The translations under genes and the position numbers were made by a program. From JBFHIJ01 sp041596515 (GTDB lineage Bacteria > Bacteroidota > Ignavibacteria > Kapaibacteriales > UBA2268), in assembly GCA_041596515.1 (NCBI GenBank), contig JBFHIJ010000004.1, positions 77,719 to 141,718 on the forward strand: a DNA stretch of 64,000 nt, given 5' to 3'. Shown here one piece after another: positions 8,718 to 19,411 of this stretch; position 1 is the first letter of the stretch; each line of letters begins with the position of its first letter. The notes below the pieces were generated by a model, which made no database searches, had not been told where the DNA came from, and saw nothing but the letters and a program-made list of their open reading frames with translations.

Positions 8718-10615
8718 AGCTTTATCCGTATTGAGCGATTTAGAAATCTTCCAATCGGCGAAGAATTTAAGTATCTATAAGTATCTTCTGTGACAAGAAT
8801 GTTGATTTTCTTGTTTTTAGCTATATTTTGTATAAATGACTTGGCATTTTCAGCTCTTCGGGAAGTTAATTCCATATTTCGTTTATCTGATCCACTACTG
8901 TCAGCACTACCGGAAATAATAATAGTAATATTCTCTGGCAAAAAGTCTACCATCTCTTCTAATGTCGCTTTTGAATCATTTGAAAGCAACTCTGAATTAT
9001 ACTCAAAAGTCAAAACTGCAAGGAATTGGTCGACTTGAATATCTTTGTATTTTATAGGCATATTATTCTTTCTAAGAACTATAGATGTATCAATCTTAAT
9101 ACTGTGTAGATAATCTATAGAATATTTTAAAGTATCATTATATTCTTCACTGGGTATAATATATTTTGAATATAATTCCTCATTTGAGATACAAAAAGAT
9201 TTATATAGGTCTAACACTTTTATTTTCTTAGGGAACATTATATCATTGGTGTCTAATTCAATTTTTGAATACCCAACTACATTATCTTCGTAGTTTTTAG
9301 ATACAAAATTGGTCAGTAGAACTCCATCAATATCAATATCTACCCTTTGATTTTCTTCAAAACCTGATGAGTAAGCTTCATTTGATTTAATTATTGAATT
9401 ATGTAGTTTAATTCTGTCGGGGTCTATTCCATTATTAATAAAGAAAGTCTTAACAGATTTGATTCTATTATATATTAACAACATATCATTGTTTTCATCT
9501 CCTGAAGATATTGCAGAAAGAGCAATCTTAGCTTTAGGGTCACTGTTAAGAATTTCAATCACATCATATAGTATATTATGGTGCAGGTCAACGGGATTAT
9601 CATAGGGTGTAAGAGTGGTATCTAAATTTAGATATTTATCCGGAATTATTGATGAGTTCGTTTCAAAAAAGATGCTACTAATTTTTGGGCTATTACAAAG
9701 TAATTTGTAACCTTGTTCGATATGAAAATCTGTATATATTTTTTTAAACTTTATCGTTGGATTTAGTGAATCTCTAAAAATTGGTATTATGGTAGCAGAA
9801 TCTAAAACAGGAGCTTTGGTTTGCGTTATATCGATTGATTGTATTTCTTCTTCAGACCTTAGAAACTCAAAATTGAAACCTAATAGTAGATTTATTGAAT
9901 AGTGTTGCCACTCAGTGTTTTGAACTATGTCAGTAAAACAATAATCGAATGATAATTCTTGAGTAAAATACTTATTGTCTCCGATAGTTAAGTAGTTTTG
10001 CAAGCCAACTATGAAACCTATTCCCGGTGAATATCTATTCTCTATTGTACCTGTAGCCATTTGATATTCTAAAACCTGTTGACCATTTATATCTAATACA
10101 TGACCGGAAGGAGAAACGGCTTCTTTTGTTTGGGTGTATTCACTATTGATAGGGAAATAAAAATATGCTGCAGAAATCAGTTTTAAAGGTCCATCAATAA
10201 AATTATTTGCAATTAAATATTTAAAACCAAAAGAAATTTCAATATTGTTTAGCTTAGCATCTAAATTATATCTATTTGTGACATCAATAAGCTTATCTTC
10301 AAAAGAATCATAAGTTCGAAGCAATTCATCATAGCTTAAATTGACAGACCTGTCAGCCAAAATCAATGCTGTAAATAACTCAAAATTATTCAATAGTCTA
10401 TAGTTTAAGTCAATATTCCCTAGAAATCTAAAATTACTACTATTCTCATAAGTTCCGCAATTATAGATTCCGGGAAAGGAATTAAAGTCAGCATTGTGAT
10501 AATTGCATAGAGTACCAGCGGATAGTCCTAAGGAAAAAATATTTTTGTTATTATCATTAGAATTTGATATTGTTACACTCAATAGAAAAAGCATTATTGG
10601 TAAGATAGTTTTCAA
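8702..10615 (-). CDS. OmpA-family outer membrane protein
   Basis: The 637-residue protein has a signal peptide, an N-terminal predicted outer-membrane beta-barrel (about 25-250), a middle region with one degenerate OmpA-like segment (about 330-430, ending EENQRVDIDI), and a C-terminal OmpA-like peptidoglycan-binding domain (about 530-637) containing ISGSADSSGSDKRNMELTSRRAENAK and ending in RFLNRSIRI. It probably tethers the outer membrane to the cell wall. The start is a TTG with AGGA nine bases upstream, giving MKTILPIMLFLLSVTIS; the next ATG, seven codons on, would remove the basic n-region of the signal peptide. Confidence 0.85.
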   Translation of the reverse strand: MKTILPIMLFLLSVTISNSNDNNKNIFSLGLSAGTLCNYHNADFNSFPGIYNCGTYENSSNFRFLGNIDLNYRLLNNFELFTALILADRSVNLSYDELLRTYDSFEDKLIDVTNRYNLDAKLNNIEISFGFKYLIANNFIDGPLKLISAAYFYFPINSEYTQTKEAVSPSGHVLDINGQQVLEYQMATGTIENRYSPGIGFIVGLQNYLTIGDNKYFTQELSFDYCFTDIVQNTEWQHYSINLLLGFNFEFLRSEEEIQSIDITQTKAPVLDSATIIPIFRDSLNPTIKFKKIYTDFHIEQGYKLLCNSPKISSIFFETNSSIIPDKYLNLDTTLTPYDNPVDLHHNILYDVIEILNSDPKAKIALSAISSGDENNDMLLIYNRIKSVKTFFINNGIDPDRIKLHNSIIKSNEAYSSGFEENQRVDIDIDGVLLTNFVSKNYEDNVVGYSKIELDTNDIMFPKKIKVLDLYKSFCISNEELYSKYIIPSEEYNDTLKYSIDYLHSIKIDTSIVLRKNNMPIKYKDIQVDQFLAVLTFEYNSELLSNDSKATLEEMVDFLPENITIIISGSADSSGSDKRNMELTSRRAENAKSFIQNIAKNKKINILVTEDTYRYLNSSPIGRFLNRSIRIKLKKED

Positions 10616-10665
10616 TTTTTGACATCCTAATTTGACTTTTGTTTCAAAATAAATATAATAAATAC

Positions 10666-12096
10666 ATGATAATTAAAAAAGATAAAGATTTAATCTTAGA
10701 CTACGAAAAGGATGCTTCCAACTTACATGGTACAGCTGAAAGCGTTTATATCCCTAATGACACGCAAGATATAGTAAAGGTCTTAAAATTTGCAGCAGAA
10801 AATAATAAAACTATCGCAGTGTCAGGTAGTCGGACAGGATTAACAGGTGGTTGCGTGCCGGAAAATGATATTGTTATATCATTAGAAGGAATGAATAAAA
10901 TTATAGAGATAAATGAGACAGAAATGTATGCATGGGTTCAAGCGGGTGTTATAATAGCTGATTTTCATGAAGAACTTGACAAACATGGGCTATATTATCC
11001 ACCTAATCCAACTGAAACTAACAGTAGCATAGGTGGAAATGTTGCTAATAATGCAAGTGGTTCCAGAGCTTTTAAGTATGGAAATACCAGGCCATTTGTT
11101 CAGGAAATGGAAGTAGTATTAAGTAATGGAGAAGTTGTTCATTTAACAGGTAACATCCAAAATGATGTATATAGTCTCAGAACTAAAAATCAAGAATACT
11201 CTTTTGAAATTCGTAATGTCAAAATACCACATAAAAAAAACAGTGCTGGTTACTACTCAAGAAAAGGAATGCGTGATTTAGATTTATTTATAGGTTCGGA
11301 AGGAACATTGGGAATTGTAACTAAAGTCAAAGTAAAATTGATACCTAAGCCGAATTTTAAAGTATCGCTACTTGCTTTTTTTGCTGATTATAACAATATG
11401 TTTGACTTCGTAAAAATAGCTCGTGATTTATCGGTTAATGACTCTTCTCTCCTAGATACTAATTTGATAGAATTTTTAGATTGCACTGCTTTGGAAGTGT
11501 CTGAAACTGACTACCCAAAAGAAGCAGTCGGGGCGATATGGATTGAACAATATAGCGATACTGAGGAATTAAAAGATATTATCCTTGGTAAGTGGTACAA
11601 TTTGATTTCCCAATATACCTGTTTAGTAGATGAAACATTTTTGGCATACGATGCCATAACCGAGAGAAAAATCACTGAACTCAGACATAAAGTCCCATTA
11701 GGAGTAACTGAGTATATTGCTCAGCATGGATTTAGTAAAATGGGTACGGACACTGCAGTGGGGGATGAGTACGCAAAAGACTTATTTGATTATGGATGCA
11801 AAGTATGCAAAGACAGAAACATTAAGCACGTTGTTTGGGGACATATTGGTAACTCTCACTTTCATATAAATGTATTGCCTTCTACGCAAGAAGAATATGA
11901 CAAAGCAGTTGAAGCATTTAACTTAATATTGGATAAATCATTAGACTTCGGAGGTACAATTTCGGGAGAACATGGTATTGGGAAAATTAAAAAATATCAT
12001 TTTCACAAAATGTACAAAAATGAACTTGAATATTTTAAGTCCATAAAGTCTATACTAGATCCCAATATAATGTTAGGTAATGGTAATTTATTTTAA
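10666..12096 (+). CDS. FAD-linked oxidase, GlcD/D-lactate dehydrogenase-like
   Basis: Flavoprotein of the vanillyl-alcohol oxidase fold, 476 residues. The N-terminal FAD_binding_4 domain shows the PP-loop-like SGSRTGLTGGCVP and the NPTETNSSIGGNVANNASGSRAFKYG segment. The FAD-oxidase C-terminal domain contains WGHIGNSHFHINVLP and the SGEHGIGK motif near the end. Family members oxidise D-2-hydroxy acids such as D-lactate or glycolate; the substrate cannot be told from sequence. I use ATG 10666, since the upstream TTG frame adds unrelated residues. Its 3' end overlaps the convergent REC-kinase gene by nine bases. Confidence 0.9.
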   Translation: MIIKKDKDLILDYEKDASNLHGTAESVYIPNDTQDIVKVLKFAAENNKTIAVSGSRTGLTGGCVPENDIVISLEGMNKIIEINETEMYAWVQAGVIIADFHEELDKHGLYYPPNPTETNSSIGGNVANNASGSRAFKYGNTRPFVQEMEVVLSNGEVVHLTGNIQNDVYSLRTKNQEYSFEIRNVKIPHKKNSAGYYSRKGMRDLDLFIGSEGTLGIVTKVKVKLIPKPNFKVSLLAFFADYNNMFDFVKIARDLSVNDSSLLDTNLIEFLDCTALEVSETDYPKEAVGAIWIEQYSDTEELKDIILGKWYNLISQYTCLVDETFLAYDAITERKITELRHKVPLGVTEYIAQHGFSKMGTDTAVGDEYAKDLFDYGCKVCKDRNIKHVVWGHIGNSHFHINVLPSTQEEYDKAVEAFNLILDKSLDFGGTISGEHGIGKIKKYHFHKMYKNELEYFKSIKSILDPNIMLGNGNLF

Positions 12097-13176
12097 AGAA
12101 ATAATAATTTCATGTCTAAAATATTCGTTTTCGCGACAGTCTATACTGTCGCGTAAATTATTAATATTAATTATTTTTTTTACTATTGCCAAGCCAAGTC
12201 CAAGACCTTGTTGCTCATTTTGTTTTCTGTTATATTGGATATTTCCAAGCTCTTTAACTAAATTTTTATCAAGTCCAACACCTTCATTAAATATGACAAG
12301 ATGATAACCTGTATGATCTAATTCTAAAGAAACTTCAACTTTTTGTCCTGGATAAGAGAATTTAAAAGCATTATCAAGCAATTCATTCAGTAAATGTTCT
12401 GTATGTTTATGATATATTGGTAAAGAAACTGATTCTATTTTGAGCTTCAAATCAGATTCTCTATTATATTGCTTAGCTAACTGTAAGGCTTGTTCATTAA
12501 TAATAGAATCTGCATCATAAGTAACTTTGTCAATATTTTTTAAGATACTACTATCACCCATCTCTATTTTTTCTAATTCTATGAATAGCTCAAACTTTTT
12601 ACTTAAATTTTCTATTCTATTTGCTGAATCCAGTATCATACCAAAGAATTGTTGTATTTCCTCATCCGAAAAGCTTTGATAACTTGACTGTAGGAGCTGA
12701 ATAGTCATTTTAATACCGTTTAGTGGTGTTCTTAATTCATGAGGAATAATCACCGCTAAATCTTTTTTAAATTTATCTAAAACTGCTTGAATAGGTTCTT
12801 TAATTTTTGAATGCTTGAATAACCTGGCTGTGATAGTATCAAATAATTGGTTGGGTGTAAAAGGTTTTGTAAGGAAATCGTCAGCACCTTGAACAATGGC
12901 ATCAACTCTATCGTTATATTCAGATTTAGCACTTAAAAAGATAAAAGGAATGTCTGAAGTTAGTGAATTACTTCTCAGATTATTTACGACCTCTATACCA
13001 TTCATAATGGGCATCATAATGTCGCAGATAATTAGGTCAGGCAATAACTCTATAGCTTTTTCAACACCAACTTTTCCATTCTCAGCACCATAAACAATGT
13101 AATCTTCTGTTTCTAGAAGCTCAATTATGTTTTCAATAACTGCCTTTTCATCTTCAATAACTAATATTCTGTACAT
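12088..13176 (-). CDS. REC-histidine kinase (response regulator fused upstream of kinase)
   Basis: The 362-residue cytoplasmic protein has an N-terminal receiver (residues 1-118: VIEDE acidic pair, phospho-acceptor Asp52 in LIICDIMMP, Lys104 in LTKP) followed by a kinase core with HELRTPLNG (His146) and an ATPase domain (N box ELLDNAFKFS; G2 GLGLGLAIV). The G1 box reads NEGVG, with Asn where Asp is usual. There are no membrane segments, so it probably receives phosphate from another kinase and controls its own kinase. The start is ATG 13176 (MYRILVIEDE); an in-frame ATG lies 11 codons upstream. A perfect hairpin sits within its last codons. Confidence 0.88.
   Translation of the reverse strand: MYRILVIEDEKAVIENIIELLETEDYIVYGAENGKVGVEKAIELLPDLIICDIMMPIMNGIEVVNNLRSNSLTSDIPFIFLSAKSEYNDRVDAIVQGADDFLTKPFTPNQLFDTITARLFKHSKIKEPIQAVLDKFKKDLAVIIPHELRTPLNGIKMTIQLLQSSYQSFSDEEIQQFFGMILDSANRIENLSKKFELFIELEKIEMGDSSILKNIDKVTYDADSIINEQALQLAKQYNRESDLKLKIESVSLPIYHKHTEHLLNELLDNAFKFSYPGQKVEVSLELDHTGYHLVIFNEGVGLDKNLVKELGNIQYNRKQNEQQGLGLGLAIVKKIININNLRDSIDCRENEYFRHEIIISLK
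12132..12153. repeat. Perfect 9-bp hairpin inside the end of the REC-kinase gene
   Basis: CGCGACAGT, four-base loop CTAT, ACTGTCGCG. It is far more GC-rich than its surroundings and lies 36 bases past the stop of the convergent oxidase gene, so it may end that transcript. No good T run follows on either strand. Confidence 0.5.
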
Positions 13177-13234
13177 TAAAGCCAATCCATAATATTCTTT
13201 ATAATACATAATAGAAGTATAACAATAATTATTA

Positions 13235-15952
13235 TTATCTATATATAGGATAATTTCTTTTTTCTAACATTAAATCTTTTAATTGAGATGCATTGGCTGA
13301 GAATTTCAAATAAAATCCTCTGTTAAATCCAAGAGGTATCCATTGAAAATATAGGTTCCAGCAATGAATAGTTTTATTGAAGGTAAGAGTTGGTACATTC
13401 AAGTTCATTTTTACGAAATCATACCCTCCGGATAAAGTAACTTTCCAAGAATTAGTCAAATCAAAATTGAAAGATGCATTTAAATAGCATTTACTGAGTT
13501 TATCTTCCAGTAAGTTGTTATTATACTGCACTTGGAAATTGAGAGTTGTAGAAAATGGAACACTAAATTGAGAGTAGCCAGGGCTAGAGTCTCCAAATAA
13601 ATCAACATCAGTAATTTCATGCTTCTGCCGTTTTGAGAACCGTGAGTTGTAGTTTACCTTTTCAGTATCAGCTGTGGCTGTATCTTCCTCTACTTCATCA
13701 GGATTATCAAATATTCCTCTTTCCGTTCGTTTACTTCCACTATTAGAAAAAGAAAAATTCGTACTTAAAGAAAGAGAAGCCTGATTTAATCTAAGAGGAA
13801 ATTTGTTATTATCCCACAAATAGCTATTTCTTGCAGATAATGAATAGCTACCTTCCATAGTCTCATAAGGGCTAAAAGAGGCACTACCATTCAAAGATAT
13901 TTTTTTATCGCCAAACTTGATAGCGTCTGAATTATATGACATAGATATATCACTTAGTCCCATGGAATCTTTTGCAAAATCATAAGAGAAATTTGTACTC
14001 AAGCGTAGTAGCTGTATATTCAAATCATCTAAAGTATCTCCCTGTGCAATTTTCATCTCAAAAGTGTGATTATCACTATATCTAAGAGACTTTGATAATC
14101 TCGATGATGCTAATCCTCCGTCTGCAAGATATTTTGAATAAATTACTTCTTTGTCTGTTTTATAATTATAATATCGACCAAAAGAATTGGTATTTGAAGA
14201 TTGATCAGGAGTGTATGAAAAAGACAGACTTGGCTCGTAGGTATGCCTAAATGCCTTTGCACCTAACCAATTAGGGTCGATAATAAATAAAAATGGATTT
14301 TGCTTATCTACTATTCCAAATAGTTTAGTTTTTGCAGATAGTGACATTGAATAGCGGTAATCTGTAAAAAAGCCCTTTTTATACGTTTGAGTAATTGAAG
14401 AATCAGTTGGATTCATCTCTTGTGATACTTGCCTTAAGTAATTATTCGCAGAAAAAGAAAGGCTTGGAGTTAGTGTAAAGTGTCCTAATTTTGGATTAAT
14501 TGAGATACTTGGTCTATGCTCTATAACTTTTTTATATTTAAAACTAGTATCATTTGGTATGCTGTCAACAGTAGATAAATCTATGTTTCTATTATCCCAA
14601 TACCTTGCATTTGCAGTATATCTAAGAGATAGCCCTTCAAGAAATCCAGGCAGTTTGGGGAGTATGTTATTAGCATTATAGGATAAAGGTATATTTTGAG
14701 TATAAGACCCGGTTACAATATTAAAATCTCGAGTGTAAGATGCAGAAAATCTATGTCCATTATCAAATGTTTTACTATATGAAGCAGATGATTTCATTTC
14801 TTGTTGTACACGTTGGTTTATGTTTGTAGAAGTTAAAGTGTTAAAGCCGGTAGAAGCGAAATTCAAGTTAAATGTTGCATATTCCGTAGGGTTAAAGGTG
14901 TGCTTATGATTGAATATTATCTCGTAAGCAGTACTATACTCATCATTTGAGTTTTTGACTCTACCATAAGACAAGTTCATTTTACCATTGAATCTATCAG
15001 TAAGCACCCAGCGAGTTTCATTCATAAACATGTAACCTGCTCTTGAATATAAGTTGGCAGTCAACTTTGTATCCCAATAATCTGAGGCAGCCCAGTAATA
15101 ACCTAACTCTTCAAAGACAACACCTCTCTGTTTGGAAAAGAAAAAAGAAGGAATTATTATACCTGATTTTCTTCCTGACTGAGAAGGAAAAAACAATCCA
15201 AAAGGTATAGGTAAAATAGGCATATCTTCAACATAAATCACAACATCTTCTAATAGTATTCTGTCATTAGGTATGATTTTCATCTTGCCGGAGGCAAAAT
15301 GGAAGTGAGGCATAGGGTTATCACAAGTAGTATACATCCCATCCTGTACATACATACAATTATCTGATACTTTTTTTATTTTACTTCCGAAGTAAAATCC
15401 TTCTTCCATCTCTGTTTCGCCTTCGCTAATCGTACCTCTTTTCGTTTTAAAGTTGAAATTAATTTTCTTACCGGTAAATTCTTCACCATTATCATTAAAT
15501 TTGGGAATCCCTGTGATATTGCCTATGCTATCAATCAAAGGTGTTGCTAATAACTTATAATCATCTAAATATAGTTCAATTATCTCAGCTTCTAATTTTT
15601 GATTGCCATAATCTAATGTAGAGTTACCTTTTATACGTAGACGCTTACTTGGAAAGTTAAAAATGACTGAGTCACGTCCGTAATAAGTAACATTGGTATC
15701 TAAAGAAGAGTTGTTCGTAGGTATTCTTTTGATATTCAATGTAGTATCTTGCACTGCAAGACTATCTATTTCAATATTTTGCAAGGAGTCAATACTTGAT
15801 ATTGAAAAGGTCGAATCCGGCTTATTTACTAAAAGGCTATCATTTAATATAGATTTTATTTGATTTTGAGATGCTGAATCGGTGGCAGCTACTACAAAAA
15901 CAAAAACTATAATAAACAATATGTGTAAGTATTGAATCGCCTTCTTAGTCAT
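13235..15952 (-). CDS. lptD: LPS-assembly outer membrane protein LptD, Bacteroidota type
   Basis: The 905-residue protein has a signal peptide, a periplasmic jelly-roll region (about 80-250) of the OstA/LptA kind, then a long outer-membrane barrel. It inserts lipopolysaccharide into the outer leaflet. Recognition features: the Bacteroidota-style start of the jelly roll (VTYYGRDSVIFNFPSKRL), the paired cysteines of DNCMYVQDGMYTTCDNP, and the plug-barrel junction PILPIPFGLFFPSQSGRKSGI. The final residues contain aromatic barrel strands (HCWNLYFQWIPLGFNRGFYLKF). It is divergent from the SBBP protein gene and has a -7-like element about 30 bases upstream. Other lpt genes are not in the window. 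Confidence 0.9.
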   Translation of the reverse strand: MTKKAIQYLHILFIIVFVFVVAATDSASQNQIKSILNDSLLVNKPDSTFSISSIDSLQNIEIDSLAVQDTTLNIKRIPTNNSSLDTNVTYYGRDSVIFNFPSKRLRIKGNSTLDYGNQKLEAEIIELYLDDYKLLATPLIDSIGNITGIPKFNDNGEEFTGKKINFNFKTKRGTISEGETEMEEGFYFGSKIKKVSDNCMYVQDGMYTTCDNPMPHFHFASGKMKIIPNDRILLEDVVIYVEDMPILPIPFGLFFPSQSGRKSGIIIPSFFFSKQRGVVFEELGYYWAASDYWDTKLTANLYSRAGYMFMNETRWVLTDRFNGKMNLSYGRVKNSNDEYSTAYEIIFNHKHTFNPTEYATFNLNFASTGFNTLTSTNINQRVQQEMKSSASYSKTFDNGHRFSASYTRDFNIVTGSYTQNIPLSYNANNILPKLPGFLEGLSLRYTANARYWDNRNIDLSTVDSIPNDTSFKYKKVIEHRPSISINPKLGHFTLTPSLSFSANNYLRQVSQEMNPTDSSITQTYKKGFFTDYRYSMSLSAKTKLFGIVDKQNPFLFIIDPNWLGAKAFRHTYEPSLSFSYTPDQSSNTNSFGRYYNYKTDKEVIYSKYLADGGLASSRLSKSLRYSDNHTFEMKIAQGDTLDDLNIQLLRLSTNFSYDFAKDSMGLSDISMSYNSDAIKFGDKKISLNGSASFSPYETMEGSYSLSARNSYLWDNNKFPLRLNQASLSLSTNFSFSNSGSKRTERGIFDNPDEVEEDTATADTEKVNYNSRFSKRQKHEITDVDLFGDSSPGYSQFSVPFSTTLNFQVQYNNNLLEDKLSKCYLNASFNFDLTNSWKVTLSGGYDFVKMNLNVPTLTFNKTIHCWNLYFQWIPLGFNRGFYLKFSANASQLKDLMLEKRNYPIYR

Positions 15953-15980
15953 AAGTTTGAGTTCTAAATTATCTAATCTA

Positions 15981-15988
15981 CAAAAATA
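15981..15988 (-). promoter_or_regulatory. Candidate -7 element upstream of lptD
   Basis: The minus strand reads TATTTTTG, an exact TAnnTTTG match, about 30 bases before the lptD ATG. No TTG is found at 19-20 bases upstream. Confidence 0.3.
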
Positions 15989-16157
15989 CAGATATTTTAC
16001 TAATTTAATGGAAATATATGTGATTTGTTATACGCATTATAATTTGCTTTGTTATAGAACTCACTGATAATTGAGACATAGAATCCTTTTCTAAAGGAAA
16101 TTTGTTTTTGGTCGATACTATTATAGTTGAATAATAAGTACTAGAATATGAGTTAAT

Positions 16158-19100
16158 GTGTACAGAGTCTTTTTATATATAATCTTGCTTGTAATCACTT
16201 ATTCCTATACTTTAGCCTTTCAAGAGAACAAAGGTCAGTGGGATAGTAGTGTGTTATTTATGCACAAAACTGCCGATGCAAATTATTGGATTTGCAAAGA
16301 TAAAATAGTTTATGACTCATATACTATTATCAAAGATATGGAGGATAGCCTCGAAATATCAGGTTTTTCTTCTTTTGTATCATTTTCCAATTATAATCCA
16401 AATTATTTAGTAAGTATGTCATTGGATAGATATAGTAATATAATTGGGAAGGTAAAATACGATACTGTTACTTTTAAAAACTATTACAACAATATTGATT
16501 TGAGAATCTTTGAAAAATCAGGAAATTTAAGATTTGATTTTATATGCAAACTTAATGCAAACCCAAGCGATATTGAACTAAATTTACCGGAAAATTCAAT
16601 TGATATAATTGAAAATTCAACGGCTATCTTTAAAGCTCAACAGTCTAAATACCATTTAGTGATAGACTCACTCAAAGCTTATACAGAATCATTTAAACCA
16701 ATAGACTCATATTTCTACAAAGAGGATAATAAACTAAAAATAGGTCTTAATAAAGTACCAAAAGAACCTTATACTATAGATCCTATAATATTTTCTACTT
16801 TCCTTGGAGGCTCTTCATACGAATATGCTAGAGATGTAACAGTTTATCATGACTATATTTATACTGTTGGATATTCTAATTCCAAAGATTTTCCGACTCA
16901 CGTAGGGGCTTATTCTGAAGTTTTATCAGAAAGTGAGGCAGGAGATATAGATATAGTTATTTCTAAATTCAATAAGAATGGGGATAGCTTGTTATCAAGT
17001 ACCTATTTTGGATCTTATTTTAACGACTACGCAGAGAGTATCTGTATGGATTCACTCGGTAACGTATACTTAACCGGATATTTTGAATCTAATTCCACAT
17101 TCCCATATATGCAAGGTACAATAGATACACTGTTAAATGCAGGATTTGAAGGCTATGTAGCTTGTTTCGATTCTAATTTAAATACCCTTAAGCACTGTAC
17201 CTTAATCAGTGGTGAGTCAGATGATTTTCCTCAAAAAGTTAAATATAATAATAAAGATAAAACATTGATAGTAGCTGGGTATACTTATTCAAAATCAGAA
17301 TTCCCAAAATCAGACACAAAACATTTTAGTAAAATATCAAAAAAATCAGATGCATTTTTACTAATTATGGACACTAATCTGAATACCCTAAAATCAAGTG
17401 CTATATGGGGTGGGGAAGATGATGACTTTTGCCATGATTTCATTTGTACTAATAATCTATTAACAACTATCGGATATTCTTTGTCCAACGATTATCCGAT
17501 AGTTAACTCACCTGATACTATAACTAATACAGACTCTCTATATGGAGATGCATTTATTAGTCAAATAAATTTTAATACGTTAGCATTTTCTAAATCTTTA
17601 CTATTAAGTGGATTAAAAAAAGACATAGCATATTCAATTTCTTCTTTGAGCGATTCCGTTTTTTCTATAGCCGGCTATACCGAATCCATTGATTTTCCCG
17701 TTACAGACAATTCTTTTGATACATTGTATAGCAATGGGATAAGCCTCTCTAAGGGGGATGCATTTGTTGGTAAATTTGACATAGAACTAAATCCTATTTA
17801 CATCACTTTCTTTGGTGGTGCAGAGACAGATAGGGCATTTGATTGCGGACATGATAGCAAAGGGAATACTTATATAGTCGGTTCTACTTACTCTGTTGAT
17901 TTGCCAATTAAAGGGCCATATTTATTAAATTCTTTTGCAGATACTAGTGGTAACTCGGATGCATATATAGCAAAAATTAGTAGTGATGGTTCTAATCTGC
18001 TATATTCTACATTTTTAGGTGGATCAAAAATAGATATAGCTAAGACATTATTTGTACAAGATGATGACTACCTGATTGTTGCAGGTTGGACTTCTTCTAC
18101 TGATTTTCCTATCACCGAGCTTGCATATGACACTTTGCATAACAATAACAACATGGCTGATATTTTTCTGTTAAAGACTCTACCATCTAGAATAGAGTTT
18201 GATATAGGGAATTTGATTTTCCTTTGTGAGATAGATACCCTAAGTATTCACGCTGAGTTGTATGACTTTGATATTGTAGATTCAATGTGGTGGACCCCGA
18301 ATTATAACATCACGGAGACAAATAGTTTAGATACTAAAATATTTCCGGATTCAAGTATAACATATACTTTATATGTCAGAGATATTATAGGGTTTGTTGA
18401 TTCAGCATCAATAGATATAAATATTATAGAATTTCCGGAAAAATCTATTACAGGTATGAATAAAGTAAAACCGAATATTGAATATGAATATTCAGTTTCT
18501 CAAAAAGACTTTATCATATATAATTGGGAAATCAATGCCGGAGAAATTATTAGCAAACGAGATTCTAACTCAATCTTAGTAAAATGGGATAATCCAAACG
18601 AAGGTTATTTAGCACTTACTTATAATACTGATTATGGATGTATAGATTCTACTGATATATATTATGTTAGTTATGATACTGTAGTGAAACCAACTATAAA
18701 ACCATTGACTAAAACCAGAGTATGCAAAGGTCAGCCTGTAATATTTGATGCCGGAGCTGGTTATAAAGCTTATCAGTGGTCTACAGGTGCAACATCCAGA
18801 TATGATACAGTATTCTCTGCAGGACTCTACTGGGCAGTACTTAAGGATAATAGTGAACAAATACTTTTTACAGATACGGTATTTGTTATCTTATTACCTT
18901 TACCACAAATTCCTTCTGTATTAGTCAATGGAGATGAATTGAAGTCTTCTGAAGAAGATTTGATATATCAATGGTACTTAAACGGGATTGCAATAGAAAA
19001 TGCACAGTCACTTACGTATTATGCTAAAGAATCGGGTTTTTATCAAGTAGAGTTGACAAATAAAAATAACTGTACTAATATATCTGATTCTCTTTATGTA

Positions 19101-19349
19101 ACTGTAACAGGTTTGCAAGAAGAGGAAAGAAGTATAGATATAATCCAAATCGATGATTATATAGAAATTGCATCTCCATTCTATTGCACATACAGCATCT
19201 ATGATATTTTAGGTCATATTATATTTTATGGAGATAATTCTAAATCAAAATATTATGATCTAAAGATTTTGCCTGCAGGAATATATTTTATACAAGTGTA
19301 TTCTGAGCATTTAAATCAAATGCATATCACAAAAATTGTAAACAATTAA
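16158..19349 (+). CDS. SBBP-repeat / DUF7948 T9SS-secreted protein
   Basis: The 1063-residue secreted protein has a signal peptide, then the DUF7948-type N-terminal domain starting ENKGQWDSSVLF (about 22-210). SBBP beta-propeller repeats follow (about 210-680) with recurring FLGGSS, YFGSYFND, FFGGAETD and FLGGSKID units, then PKD-like Ig domains (about 700-980) and a C-terminal T9SS sorting-like domain (YDILGHIIFYG; LPAGIYFIQVY). Function unknown; adhesion or surface display is likely. The start must be the GTG: an in-frame TGA lies two codons upstream, and it gives a clean signal peptide. Divergent from lptD across about 200 bases. Confidence 0.85.
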   Translation: MYRVFLYIILLVITYSYTLAFQENKGQWDSSVLFMHKTADANYWICKDKIVYDSYTIIKDMEDSLEISGFSSFVSFSNYNPNYLVSMSLDRYSNIIGKVKYDTVTFKNYYNNIDLRIFEKSGNLRFDFICKLNANPSDIELNLPENSIDIIENSTAIFKAQQSKYHLVIDSLKAYTESFKPIDSYFYKEDNKLKIGLNKVPKEPYTIDPIIFSTFLGGSSYEYARDVTVYHDYIYTVGYSNSKDFPTHVGAYSEVLSESEAGDIDIVISKFNKNGDSLLSSTYFGSYFNDYAESICMDSLGNVYLTGYFESNSTFPYMQGTIDTLLNAGFEGYVACFDSNLNTLKHCTLISGESDDFPQKVKYNNKDKTLIVAGYTYSKSEFPKSDTKHFSKISKKSDAFLLIMDTNLNTLKSSAIWGGEDDDFCHDFICTNNLLTTIGYSLSNDYPIVNSPDTITNTDSLYGDAFISQINFNTLAFSKSLLLSGLKKDIAYSISSLSDSVFSIAGYTESIDFPVTDNSFDTLYSNGISLSKGDAFVGKFDIELNPIYITFFGGAETDRAFDCGHDSKGNTYIVGSTYSVDLPIKGPYLLNSFADTSGNSDAYIAKISSDGSNLLYSTFLGGSKIDIAKTLFVQDDDYLIVAGWTSSTDFPITELAYDTLHNNNNMADIFLLKTLPSRIEFDIGNLIFLCEIDTLSIHAELYDFDIVDSMWWTPNYNITETNSLDTKIFPDSSITYTLYVRDIIGFVDSASIDINIIEFPEKSITGMNKVKPNIEYEYSVSQKDFIIYNWEINAGEIISKRDSNSILVKWDNPNEGYLALTYNTDYGCIDSTDIYYVSYDTVVKPTIKPLTKTRVCKGQPVIFDAGAGYKAYQWSTGATSRYDTVFSAGLYWAVLKDNSEQILFTDTVFVILLPLPQIPSVLVNGDELKSSEEDLIYQWYLNGIAIENAQSLTYYAKESGFYQVELTNKNNCTNISDSLYVTVTGLQEEERSIDIIQIDDYIEIASPFYCTYSIYDILGHIIFYGDNSKSKYYDLKILPAGIYFIQVYSEHLNQMHITKIVNN

Positions 19350-19411
19350 AAATATACATATCATTTAGTCGTTTTTCAGGTATATTAAAGTATAAATAGT
19401 GAGATGTCATT

